DNA of 64,000 nucleotides. It comes from Typhlomys cinereus (lineage: Eukaryota > Chordata > Mammalia > Rodentia > Platacanthomyidae). Shown here in pieces: positions 34,361 to 47,173 of this stretch (its first letter is position 1; every line of letters starts with the position of its first letter). Location of the stretch: contig JALPQD010000919.1 of assembly GCA_023101885.1 (NCBI GenBank), positions 186,001 through 250,000 of the forward strand. Direction: 5' to 3'. The notes under the pieces were generated by a model. That model had not been told where the DNA came from. It ran no database searches and saw only the letters and a program-made list of their open reading frames with translations. A program made the position numbers and the translations under genes.

Positions 34361-35340
34361 TACCAAACTCACCCAGCCCACATTGAGACACTCAAAAGTA
34401 AACCTATGTAACACAGTAATTGCAAGGATTATGAACAAGAGAGATGGGTTGGGAGGGCCACACCAGAAACAAGGAGAGAGGGGACCATGTTACAGCAGAG
34501 AAAATAGGACTCCATCATGGTCTGCAAGTAAGTAATGAGAAACCTGGTTAAGTTCACAGACGTTCTTTCCTGATCTCACCAGAAGGGGAGGGCATATAGT
34601 CTAGCAGATAAAAAGTAATCATTTTGCAAATGGGTGATGGACCCCTCCCTCAGTGAGGTTTCCTACTCTTATTACATCTACCCTTGAATGTGCTATTACA
34701 ACAAGACTCCAGTTTAACAGCTTTTTGTCTCTGGCCAGGGGGTGACATACAGTGCCCAGCAGAATGGAGTGAAGGGAATTGCAGGAGCAGCAAAACTGCA
34801 AAAGAAAATCAACAAACCACAATCCAGAACTTCAGAGACTCTATATCAATCACATAGAACTAGGCCAGCCTAATCTCTCCCCATCCTGGAGCTCAGGGAC
34901 ATTTGAGGAAGAGGGGGCGGTAAGATTGTAAGAGTAAAAGGATGGGAGGAGCAACGATTTGCAAGATTCTCAACAATAGTTGGGGCCAAAGCAATCATAA
35001 TGGGACTTTGCATGCCCTGTGCAATGTCCAGCGTACTGTTGCCCTCATAAAGTCTAGCATCTGTTAAGGGCACCGAGACCCCTGGAGGCAAGGGATTGAC
35101 AGCCATAGTAGTGATCTTATGCTTAAGGGGAACAAGAGAAAGGGTTTATGGAAATGCCACTGGGTCCTTATATGTCATCGGAGAGGAGGACCCAGTGGAG
35201 AGTTAGGCGGACACAATAAAGGAAAATCTGGGAATTGGGGGGAGGCACTGGGGGAACGGGAGGGGGAGAAGGGGGTTCGCGGGGAAGAGGGGGGAGGGAG
35301 GGAACTGGTAAAAAATTTTAAAATGTATAATTAAATTTTT
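34361..35340 (+). mobile_element. 3'UTR of the full-length L1
   Basis: Colinear with 10860-11825. Holds a G-rich tract at about 35235-35308 (GGGGGGAGGCACTGGGGGAA, GGGAGGGGGAGAAGGGGG) and ends AATTTTTAATAAA. Short frames on both strands are not regarded as coding. Confidence 0.88.
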
Positions 35341-35388
35341 AATAAAAAAAATAAAAATAAATCTGAGACAAAACATAAAAAAAAAAAA
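35341..35388 (+). other. Bipartite poly(A) tail of the full-length L1
   Basis: A-rich run, then about 15 non-A-rich bases (TCTGAGACAAAACAT), then a second A12 run directly before the target-site duplication. Two tails in series suggest either a very short 3' transduction or tail mutation. Confidence 0.75.
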
Positions 35389-35402
35389 GAAAACAGTGAA
35401 CC
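35389..35402 (+). repeat. Right target-site duplication of the full-length L1
   Basis: GAAAACAGTGAACC, identical to 28815-28828; the A monomer resumes with AAGTGAAGAGGAC. Confidence 0.92.
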
Positions 35403-38006
35403 AAGTGAAGAGGACTTACAGTCATATGTCGCATGTGCACTTCTTTGGGAAGTCAGGTGTAGCAAGTGCACTTCTTTCGGGTAAGTATCCTACACAGATT
35501 TCTAGACTGTAACACTTTGTATTCTGGAGAAAACAACATTTGTTTTGTGCTGATTCTACCAACTATGTTCAGGCTTGTAATGAGCTTGAAAATAGTGACC
35601 AAGTGAGGATGCGTGAAATTCACATGTTTCACTTTCTCTTCTCAGTGATAAGAACACTGTAGATGTTCATATGTTGTAACGTTTCATGTTCCGGAGAAAT
35701 TCACACTGGTTTTGTGACGTTTTCATGGAATATGTTCATGCAGGCCTTGATATTCCAAAACAGTGAACCAAGTGAGGAGGACTGAGAGTCAAACGTTGGA
35801 GGTGCACTTCTTAGGGATAAGTATCCTACAGAAGATTCTGTAGTGTTACGCTTTGTGTTCAGGAGACGATCATCCTCGTTTTGCGACATTCGCACATAAC
35901 ATGTTCACGCAGGCCATGATTTTCCAAAGAGTGAACAAAGTGCGGAGGATTCAGAGTCAAATGTTGGCATTTCACTTCTTAGGGATCAGTATCCTAGAGA
36001 AGTTCCTAAACGGTAACTTTTGTGTTAAGGCGAAAATCATACTTGTTTTCTGACATTGGAAGGGCACATGTTCACACAGGCCATGATTTCACAAAATAGA
36101 GAACCAAGCGTGGAGGACTCAGAGTTAAATGATGCAAGTGTGCTTCTTTAGGAGAAGTATCATACAGAAGTTTCTATATTGTAACTCTTTGTGTTCAGGA
36201 GGGAATCACACTTGTTTTACGACGTTTCCATGAAACATGTTCATGCATGTCGTTCCCTTCGAAAGCAGTGAACCAAGTGAAGAGGACTCACAGTCAAATG
36301 TAGCATGTGCACTTCTTTGGGAAGTCATGTGCAGCATGTGCACTTCGTTCGGATATGTATCCGACACAGTTTTCTAGACTGTAAAACTTTGTATTCTGGA
36401 GAAAACAACATTTGTTTGTGCTGATTCTACCAACTATGTTCAGGCCTGTAATGAGCTTGAAAATAGTGACCAAGTGAGGACGCGTCCAATTCACGTGTTT
36501 CACCTTCTCTGCTCAGTGATAAGAATCCTGTAGATGTTTATACGTTGTAACTTTTTATGTTCCGGAGAAAATCACACTGGTTTTGTGAGGTTTTCATGGA
36601 ATATGTGCACGCAGGCCTTGATTTTCCAAAACAGAACCAAGTGAGAAGGACTGAGAGTCAAATGTTGGAGGTGCACTTCTCACGGATAAGTATCCTACAG
36701 AAGATTCTGTAGTGTTTCGCTTTGTGTTCAGGAGAAGATCATCCTTGTTTTGCGACATTCGCACATAACATGTTCACGCAGGCCATGATTTTCCAAAAGA
36801 GTGAACCAAGTGCGGAGGATTCAGAGTCAAATGTTGGCATTTCACTTCTTAGGGATAAGTATCCTAGAGAAGTTCCTATACTGTACCATTTGTGTTCAGG
36901 CAAAAATCATACTTGTTTTCTGACATTGGAATGGCACATGTTCACACAGGCCATGATTTCACAAAATAGAGAACCAAGTGCGGAGAACTCAGAGTTAAAT
37001 GTTGCAAGTGCGCTTCATTAGGAGAAGTATCGTACAGAAGTTTCTGTATTGTAACTCTTTGTGTTCAGTAGGAAATCACACTTGTTTTACGACGTTTCCA
37101 TGAAACATGTTCATGCTTGTCTTTCCCTTCGAAAATAGTGAACCAAGTGAAGAACTAACAGTCTTATGTAGCATGTGCACTTCTTTGTGAAGTCATGTGC
37201 AGCATGTGCACTTCGTTCGGATAAGTATCCGACACAGGTTTCTAGACTGTAAAACTTTGTATTCGGGAGAAAACACATTTGTTTTGTGCTGATTCTACCA
37301 ACTATGTTCAGGCTTGTAATGAGATTGAAAATAGTGACCAAGTGAGGACACGTCCAATTCACATGTTTCACTTTATCTTCTCAGTGATAAGAATCTTGTA
37401 GATGTTCATACATTGTAACTTTTTATGTTCCAGAGAAATTCACACTGGTTTTGTGACGTTTTCATGGAATATGTGCATGCAGGCCTTGATTTTCCAAAAC
37501 AGTGAACCAAATGAGGAGGACTGAGAGTCAAATGTTGGAGGTCCACTTCTCAGGGATAAGTATCCTAGAGAAGATTCTGTAGTGTTTCGCTTTGTGTTCA
37601 GGAGAAGATCATCCTCGTTTTGTGACATTCGCACATAACATGTTCACGCAAGCCACGATTTTCTAAAAGAGTGAACCAAGTGCGGAGGATTCAGAGTCAA
37701 ATGTTGGCATTTCACTTCTAAGGGATAAGTATCCTAGAGAAGATCCTAAACTGTAACTTTTGTGTTCAGGCAAAAATCATACTTGTTTTCTGACATTGGA
37801 ATGGCACATGTTCACACAGGCCATGATTTCACAAAATAAAGAACCAAGTGCGGAGGACTCAGAGTGAAATGTTGCAAGTGCGCTTCTTTAGGAGAACTAT
37901 CGTAGAGAAGTTTCTATATTGGAACTCTTTGTGTTCAGGAGGAAATCACACTTGTTTTATTCCGTTTGCATGAAACATGTTCATGCTTGTCGTTCCCTTC
38001 GAAAAC
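35403..38006 (+). repeat. Satellite array, regular 870-bp pentamers
   Basis: A cores near 35397, 36266, 37137 and 38007, spacings about 870 bp. Order A-B-C-D-E throughout, with the 31-bp duplication in each A monomer. B monomers carry GGACGCGTCC or GGACACGTCC in two of the three units. Confidence 0.9.
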
Positions 38007-39163
38007 AGTGAACCAAGTGAAGAGGACTCACAGTCATATGTAGCATGTGCACTTCTTTGGGAAGTCATGTGCAGCATGTGCACTTCTTTCGATAAGTATC
38101 CTACACAGGTTTCTAGACTGTAAAACTTTGTATTCTGGAGAAAACAACATTTCTTTTGTGCTGATTCTACCAATTATGTTCAGGCTTGTAATGAGCTTGA
38201 AAATAGCGACCAAGAGAGGACGCATCAAATTAACATATTTCACTTTCTCTTTCAGTGATAAGAATCCTGTAGATGTTCATAAGTTGTAACATTTTATGTT
38301 GAGTAGAAATTCACACTGGTTTTGTGACGTTTTCATGGAATATGTTCATACAGGCCTTGATTTTCCAAAAGAGTGAACCAAGTGAGAGGGACTGAGAGTC
38401 AAATGTTGGAGGTGCACTTCTCAGGGATAAGTATCCTACAGAAGATTGTGTAGTGTTACGATTTGTGGTCAGGAGAAGATCATCCTCGTTTTTCGCCATT
38501 CGCACATGACATGTTCACGTAGTCCATGATTTTCCAAAAGAGTGAACCAAGTGCGGAGGATTCTGTATCAAATGTTGGCATTTCACTTCTTAGGGATACG
38601 TATCCTATAGAAGTTCCTAAACTGTAACTTTTGTGTTCAGGCGAAAATCATACCTGTTTTCTGATATTGGAATGGCACATGTTCACAAAGGCCATGATTT
38701 CACAAAATAGAGAACCAAGTGTGGACGACTCAGAGTGAAATGTTGCAAATGTGCGTCTTTAGGAGAAGTATCGTACAGAAGTTTCTATATTGTACCTCTT
38801 TGTGTTCAGGAGGAAATCACACTTGTTTTACGACTTTTCCATGAAACATGTTCATGCATGTCTTTCCCTTCGAAAACAGTGAACCAAGTGAAGAGGACTC
38901 ACAGTCTTATGTAGCATGTGCACTTCGTTGGGAAGTCATGTGCAGCATGTGCATTTCTTTCAGATAAGTATCCTACACAGGTTTCGAGACTGTAAAACTT
39001 TGTATTCTGCAGAAAACAACATTTGTTTTGTGCTGATTCTACCAATTATGTTCAGGCTTCTAATGAGCTTGAAAATAGTGACCAAGTGAGGACGCGTCCA
39101 ATTCACATGTTTCACTTTATCTTCTCAGTGATAAGAATCCTGTAGATGTTCATACATTGTAAC

Positions 39164-39361
39164 TGATAAGTATCCTGCACAGGTTTCTAGACTGTAAAAC
39201 TTTGTATTCTGGAGAAAACAATATTTCTTTTGTGCTGATTCTACCAATTATGTTCAGGCTTGTAATGAGCTTGAAAATAGCGACCAAGAGAGGACGCGTC
39301 AAATTCACGTTTCACTTTCTTGCTCAGTGATAATAATCCTGTAGATGTTCATACGTTGTAA
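39164..39361 (+). repeat. Extra B segment (about 198 bp) after a truncated B monomer
   Basis: The B monomer stops at CATACATTGTAAC and a second B monomer starts at once with TGATAAGTATCC, giving two B cores in a row. The same junction recurs at about 43598, 45518, 48332, 55606 and 61269, always with CATACATTGTAACTGAT, so one event has been spread through the array. It turns the 871-bp unit into one of 1,045-1,075 bp. Confidence 0.85.
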
Positions 39362-42086
39362 TTTTTGTGTTGCGGCGAAATTCACACTGGTTTTGTGACG
39401 GTTTCATGGAATATTTCACGCAGGCCTTGATTTTCCAAAACAGTGAACCAAGTGAGGAGGACTGAGAGTCAAATGTTGGAGATGCACTTCTCAGGGATAA
39501 GTATCCTACAGAAGATTCTGTAGTGGTACGCTTTGTGTTCAGGAGAAGATCATCCATTTTTGCAACATTCGCACATAACATGTTCATGCAGGCCATGATT
39601 TTCCAAAAGAGGGAAGCAAGTGCGGAGGATTCAGAGTCAAATGTTGGCATTTCACTTCTTAGGGATAAGTATCCTAGAGAAGTTCCTACACTGTAACTTT
39701 TGTTTTCAGGCGAAAATCATACTTGTGTTCTGACATTGGAATGGCACATGTTCACACAGGCCATGATTTCACAAAATAGAGAATCAAGTGCGGAGATCTC
39801 AGAGTTAAATGTTGCAAGTGCGCTTCTCTAGGAGAAGTACCGTACAGATGTTTCTATATTGTAGCACTTTGTTTTCAGGAGGAAATCACACATGTTTTAC
39901 GACGTTTCCATGAAACATGTTCATGCATGTGGTTCCCTTCGAAAATAGTGAAACAAGTGAAGAGGACTCACAGTCATATGTAGCATGTGCACTTCTTTGG
40001 GAAGTCATGTGCAGCATGTGCACTTCCTTTGATAAGTATCCTACACAGGTTTCTAGACTGTAAAACTTTGTATTCTGGAGAAAACAACATTTCTTTTGTG
40101 CTGATTCTACCAATGATGTTCAGGCTTGTAATGAGCTTGAAAATAGCGACCAAGAGAGGACGCGTCAAATTCACGTTTCACTTTCTCTTTCAGTGATAAG
40201 AATCCTGTAGATGTTCATACGTTGTAACTTTTTATGTTGAGTAGAAATTCACACTGGTTTTGTGACGTTTTCATGGAATATGTTCACACAGGCCTTGATT
40301 TTCCAAACGAGTGACCCAAGTGAGGAGGACTGAGAGTCAAATGTTGGAGGTGCACTTCTCAGGGATAAGTATCCTACAGAAGATTCTGTAGTGTTACGCT
40401 TTGTGTTCAGGAGAAGATCATCCTCGTTTTTCGCCATTCGCACATGACATATTCACGCAGGCCATGATTTTCCAAAAGAGTGAACCAAGTGCAGAGGATT
40501 CTGTGTCAAATATTGGCATTTCACTTCTTAGGGATACGTATCCTATAGAAGTTCCTGAACTGTAACTTTTGTGTTCACGCAAAAATCATACTTGTTTTCT
40601 CACATTGGAATGGCACATGTTGACACAGGCCATGATTTCACAAAATAGAGAACCAAGTGCGGAGGACTCAGAGTTAAATGTTGCAAGTGCACTTCTTTAG
40701 GAGAAGTATTGTACAGAAGTTTCTATATTGTAACTCTTTGTGTTCAGGAGGAAATCACACTTGTTTTACGCCGTTTCCATGAAACGTTCATGCATGTCAT
40801 TCCCTTCGAAAACAGTGAACCAAGTGAAGAGGACTCACAGTCATATGTAGCATGTGCACTTCTTTGGGAAGTCATGTGCAGCATGTGCACTTCTTTCGGA
40901 TAAGTATCCGACACAGGTTTCTAGACTGTAAAACTTTGTATTCTGGAGAAAACAACATTTGTTTTGTGCTGATTCTACCAACTATGTTCAGGCTTGTAAT
41001 GAGCTTGAAAATAGTGACCAATTGAGGACGCGTGCAATTCACATGTTTCACTTTCTCTTCTCAGTGATCAAAATCCTGTAGATGTTCATACGTTGTAATT
41101 TTTGTGTTTTGGCGAAATTCACACTGGTTTTGTGACGGTTTCATGGAATATTTCACGCAGGCCTTGATTTTCCAAAACAGTGAACCAAGTGAGGAGTACT
41201 GAGAGTCAAATGTTGGAGGTGCACTTCTCAGGGATAAGTATCCTACAGTAGATTCTGTAGTGGTACGCTTTGTGTTCAGGAGAAGATCATCCATTTTTGC
41301 GACATTCGCACATAACATGTTCACGCAGGCCATGATTTTCCAAAAGAGGGAAGCAAGTGCGGAGGATTTAGAGTTAAATGTTGGCATGTCACTTCTTAGG
41401 GATAAGTATCCTAGAGAAGTTCCTACACTGTAACTTTTGTTTTCAGGCGAAAATCATACTTGTGTTCTGACATTGGAATGGCACATGTTCACATAGGCCA
41501 TGATTTCACAAAATAGAGAATCAAGTGCGGAGGTCTCAGAGTTAAATGTTGCAAGTGCGCTTCTTTTGGAGAAGTACCGTACAGATGTTTCTATATTGTA
41601 ACATTTTGTTTTCAGGAGGAAATCACACATGTTTTACGACGTTTCCATGAAACATGTTCATGCATGTGGTTCCCTTCGAAAACAGTGAACCAAGTGAAGA
41701 GGACTCACAGTCATATGTAGCATGTGCACTTCTTTGGGAAGTCATGTCCAGCATGTGCACTTCTTTCGATAAGTATCCTACACAGGTTTCTAGACTGTAA
41801 AACTTTGTATTCTCGAGAAAACAACATTTCTTTTGTGCTGATTCTACCAATTATGTTCAGGCTTGTAATGAGCTTGAAAATAGCGACCAAGAGAGGACGC
41901 GTCAAATTAACATGTTTCACTTTCTCGTTCAGTGATAAGAATCCTGTAGATGTTCATACGTCGTAAATTTTTATGTTGAGTAGAAATTCACACTGGTTTT
42001 GTGAGGTTTTTATGGAATATGTTCATACAGGCCTTCATTTTCCAAAACAGTGAACCAAGTGAGGAGGACTGAGAGTCAAATGTTGG

Positions 42087-42105
42087 AGGTGCATTTTCCC
42101 AAAAG
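42087..42105 (+). other. Deletion junction in a pentamer
   Basis: GGAGGTGCATTTTCCCAAAA joins the C monomer to the end of the next linker. About 110 bp present in other units (CTTCTCAGGGATAAG to GGCCATGA) is missing and the A-to-A distance falls to 756 bp. Confidence 0.75.
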
Positions 42106-45100
42106 AGTGAACCAAGTGAGGAGGATTCTGTATCAAATGTTGGCATTTCACTTCTTAGGGATACATATCCTATAGAAGTTCCTAATCTGTAACTTTTGTG
42201 TTCAGGCGAAAATCATACTTGTTTTCTGACATTGGAATGGCACATGTTCACACAGTCCATGATTTCACAAAATAGAGAACCATGTGCAGAGAACTCAGAG
42301 TTAAATGTTGCAAGTGTGCTTCTTTAGGAGAAGTATCGTACAGAAGTTTCTATATTGTAACTCTTTGTGTTCAGGAGGAAATCACACTTGTTTTACGCCA
42401 TTTCCATGAAACGTTCATGCATGTCATTCCCTTCGAAAACAGTGAACCAAGTGAAGAGGACTCACAGTCTTATGTAGCATGTGCACTTCTTTGGGAAGTC
42501 ATGTGCAGCATGTGCACTTCTTTCGATAAGTATCCTACACAGGTTTCTAGACTGTAAAACTTTGTATTCTGGAGAAAACAACATTTCTTTTGTGCTGATT
42601 CTACCAATTATGTTCAGGCTTGTAATGAGCTTGAAAATAGCGACCAAGACAGGACGCATCAAATTAACATGTTTCACTTTCTCGTTCAGTGATAAGAATC
42701 CTGTAGATGTTCATATGTTGTAACTTTTTATGTTGAGTAGAAATTCACACTGGTTTTGTGAGGTTTTCATGGAATATGTTCACACAGGCCTTCATTTTCC
42801 AAAACAGTGAACCAAGTGAGGAGGACTGAGAGTCAAATGTTGGAGGTGCACTTCTCAGGGATAAGTATCCTACAGAAGATTCTGTAGTGTTACGATTTGT
42901 GTTCAGGAGAAGATCATCCTCGTTTTTTGCCATTCGCACATGACATGTTCACGTAGTCCATGATTTTCCAAAAGAGTGAACCAAGTGCGGAGGATTCTGT
43001 ATCAAATGTTGGCATTTCACTTCTTAGGGATACGTATCCTATAGAAGTTCCTAAACTGTAACTTTTGTGTTCAGGCGAAAATCATACCTGTTTTCTGATA
43101 TTGGAATGGCACATGTTCACACAGGCCATGATTTCACAAAATAGAGAACCAAGTGTGGAGGACTCAGAGTGAAATGTTGTAAATGTGCTTCTTTAGGAGA
43201 AGTATCATACAGAAGTTTCTATATTGTAACTCTTTGTGTTCCGGAGGAAATCACACATGTTTTACGACTTTTCCATGAAACATGTTCATGCATGTCGTTC
43301 CCTTCGAAAACATTGAACCAAGTGAAGAGGACTCACAGTCTTATGTAGCATGTGCACTTCGTTGGGAAGTCATGTGCACCATGTGCACTTCTTTCAGATA
43401 AGTATCCTACACAGGTTTCTAGACTGTAAAACTTTGTATTCTACTGAAAACAACATTTGTTTTGTGCTGATTCTACCAACTATGTTCAGGCTTGTAATGA
43501 GCTTGAAAACAGTGACCAAGTGAGGACGCGTCCAAATCACATGTTTCCCTTTATCTTCTCAGTGATAAGAATCCTGTAGATGTTCATACATTGTAACTGA
43601 TTAGTATCCTGCACAGGTTTCTAGACTGTAAAACTTTTTATTCTGGAGAAAAAAACATTTCTTTTGTGCTGATTCTACCAATTTTGTTCAGGCTTGTAAT
43701 GAGCTTGAAAATAGTGATCAAGAGAGGACACGTCAAATTCACATGTTTCACTTTCTCGCTCAGTGATAAGAATCCTGCAGATGTTCATACGTTGTAACTT
43801 TTTATGTTGAGTAGAAATTCACACTGGTTTTGTGACGTTTTCATGGAATATGTTCACACAGGCCTTGATTTTCCAAACGAGTGAACCAAGTGAGGAGGAC
43901 TGAGAGTCAAATGTTGGACGTGCACTTCTCAGGGATAAGTATCCTACAGAAGATTGTGTAGTGTTACGCTTTGTGTTCAGGAGAAGATCATCCTCGTTTT
44001 TCGCCATTCGCACATGACATGTTCACGCAGGCCATGATTTTCCAAAAGAGTGAACCAAGTGCAGAGGATTCTGTGTCAAATGTTGGCATTTCACTTCTTA
44101 GGGATACGTATCCTAGAGAAGTTCCTAAACTCTAACTTTTGTGTTCACGCAAAAATCATACTTGTTTTCTGACATTGGAATGGCACATGTTCACACAGGC
44201 CATGATTTCACAAAATAGAGAAACAAGTGCGGAGGACTCAGAGTTAAATGTTGCAAGTGCAATTCTTTAGGAGAAGTATTGTACAGAAGTTTCTATATTG
44301 TAACTCTTTGTGTTCAGGAGGAAATCACACTTGTTTTACGCCATTTCCATGAAACGTTCATGCATGTCATTCCCTTCGAAAACAGTGAACCAAGTGAAGA
44401 GGACTCACAGTCATATGTTGCATGTGCACTTCTTTGGGAAGTCATGTGCAGCATGTGCACTTCTTTCGGATAAGTATCCTACACAGGTTTCTAGACTGTA
44501 ACACTTTGTATTCTGGAGAAAACAACATTTGTTTTGTGCTGAGTCTACCAACTATGTTCAGGCTTGTAATGAGCTTGAAAATAGTGACCAATTGAGGACG
44601 CGTCCAATTCACATGTTTCACTTTCTCTTCTCAGTTATAAAAATCCTGTAGATGTTCATACGTTGTAATTTTTGTGTTGCGGCGAAATTCACACTGGTTT
44701 TGTGACGGTTTCATGGAATATTTCACGCAGGCCTTGATTTTCCAAAACAGTGAACCAAGTGAGGAGTACTGAGAGTCAAATGTTGGCGGTGCACTTCTCA
44801 GGGATAAGTATCCTACAGAAGATTCTGTAGTGGTACGCTTTGTGTTCAGGAGAAGATCATCCATTTTTGCGACATTCGCACATAACATGTTCACGCAGGC
44901 CATGATTTTCCAAAAAAGGGAAGCAAGTGCGGAGGATTCAGAGTCAAATGTTGGCATTTCACTTCTTAGGGATCAGTATCCTACAGAAGTTCCTACACTG
45001 TAACTTTTGTTTTCAGGCGAAAATCATACTTGTGTTCTGACATTGGAATGGCACATGTTCACATAGGCCATGATTTCACAAAATAGAGAATCAAGTGCGG

Positions 45101-47173
45101 AGGTCTCAGAGTTAAATGTTGCAAGTGCACTTCTTTTGGAGAAGTACCGTACAGATGTTTCTATATTGTAACATTTTGTTTTCAGGAGGAAATCACATAT
45201 GTTTTACGACGTTTCCATGAAACATGTTCATGCATGTGGTTCCCTTCAAAAACAGTGAACCAAGTGAAGAGGACTCACAGTCTTATGTAGCATGTGCACT
45301 TCGTTGCACTTCTTTCAGATAAGTATCCTACACAGGTTCTAGACTGTAAAGCTTTGTATTCTGCAGAAAACAACATTTGTTTTGTGCTGATTCCACGAAC
45401 TATGTTCAGGCTTGTAATGAGCTTGAAAACAGTGACCAAGTGAGGACGCGTCCAAATCCCATGTTTCACTTTATCTTCTCAGTGATAAGAATCCTGTAGA
45501 TGTTCATACATTGTAACTGATAAGTATCCTACACAGGTTTCTAGACTGTAAAACTTTGTATTCTGGAGAAAACAACATTTCTTTTGTGCTGATTCTACCA
45601 ATGATGTTCAGGCTTGTAATGAGCTTGAAAATAGCAACCACGAGAGGACGCGTCAAATTCGCATGTTTCACTTTCGCGGTCACTGATAAGAATCCTGTAG
45701 ATGTTCATACGTTGTAATTTTTATGTTGAGTAAAAATTCACACTAGTTTTGTGACGTTTTCATGGAATAAGTTCACACAGGCCTTGATTTTCCAAACGAG
45801 TGACCCAAGTGAGGAGGACTGAGAGTCAAATGTTGGAGGTGCACTTCTCAGGGATAAGTATCCTACAGAAGATTCTGTAGTGTTACGCTTTGTGTTCAGG
45901 AGAAGGTCATCCTCGTTTTTCGCCATTCGCACATGACATATTCACGCAGGCCATGATTTTCCAAAAGAGTGATCCAAGTGCAGAGGATTCTGTGTCAAAT
46001 ATTGGCATTTCACTTCTTAGGGATATGTATCCTATAGAAGTTCCTAAACTGTAACTTTTGTGTTCAGGCAAAAATCATACTTGTTTTCTGACATTGGAAT
46101 GGCACATGTTCACACAGGCCATGATTTCACAAAATAGAGAAACAAGTGCGGAGGACTCAGAGTTAAATGTTGCAAGTGCAATTCTTTAGGAGAAGTATTG
46201 TACAGAAGTTTCTATATTGTAACTCTTTGTGTTCAGGAGGAAATCACACTTGTTTTACGCCGTTTCCATGAAACGTTCATGCATGTCATTCCCTTCGAAA
46301 ACAGTGAACCAAGTGAAGAGGACTCACAGTCATATGTAGCATGTGCACTTCTTTGGGAAGTCATGTGCAGCATGTGCACTTCTTTCGGATAAGTATCCTA
46401 CACAGGTTTCTAGACTGTAAAACTTTGTATTCTGGAGAAAACAACATTTGTTTTGTGCTGATTCTAACAACTATGTTCAGGCTTGTAATGAGCTTGAAAA
46501 TAGTGACCAAGTGAGGACGCGTCCAATTCACATGTTTCACTTTCTCTTCTCAGTGATAAGAATCCTGTAGATGTTCATACGTTGTAATTTTTGTGTTTTG
46601 GCGAAATTCACACTGGTTTTGTGATGGTTTCAAGGAATATTTCACGCAGGCCTTGATTTTCCAAAACAGTGAACCAAGTGAGGAGTACTGAGAGTCAAAT
46701 GTTGGCGGTGCACTTCTCAGGGATAAGTATCCTACAGAAGACTCTGTAGTGGTACGCTTTGTGTTCAGGAGAAGATCATCCATTTTTGCGACATTCGCAC
46801 ATAACATGTTCACGCAGGCCATGATTTTCCAAAAGAGGGAAGCAAGTGCGGAGGATTCAGAGTCAAATGTTGGCATGTCACTTCTTAGGGATAAGTATCC
46901 TAGAGAAGTTCCTACACTGTAACTTTTGTTTTCAGGCGAAAATCATACTTGTGTTCTGACATTGGAATGGCACATGTTCACATAGGCCATGATTTCACAA
47001 AATAGAGAATCAAGTGCGGAGGTCTCAGAGTTAAATGTTGCAAGTGCACTTCTTTTGGAGAAGTACCGTACAGATGTTTCTATATTGTAACATTTTGTTT
47101 TCAGGAGGAAATCACACATGTTTTACGACGTTTCCATGAAACATGTTCATGCATGTGGTTCCCTTCGAAAACA

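Larger units (their letters stand above)
28829..35388 (+). mobile_element. Full-length LINE-1, about 6.56 kb
   Basis: Complete order: tandem 5'UTR monomers, short leader, ORF1, 50-bp spacer, ORF2, 3'UTR with G-rich tract, poly(A), with a perfect 14-bp target-site duplication. Excision restores an uninterrupted A monomer. ORF1 is intact. ORF2 has three single-base deletions and one changed knuckle cysteine, so the element is recent but not autonomous as read. Confidence 0.93.
38007..47173 (+). repeat. Satellite array, pentamers with extra B half-units and block duplications
   Basis: A cores near 38007, 38877, 39946, 40815, 41683, 42439, 43313, 44385, 45256, 46301 and 47174. Spacings of about 870 alternate with about 1,045-1,072 (an extra B segment) and one of 756 (deletion near 42095). 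Blocks recur at fixed offsets: 40249 against 43819 (3,570 bp), 43819 against 45738 (1,919 bp), and 38047 against 42481 (4,434 bp). These offsets show local segmental duplications of one to several pentamers. Confidence 0.85.
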
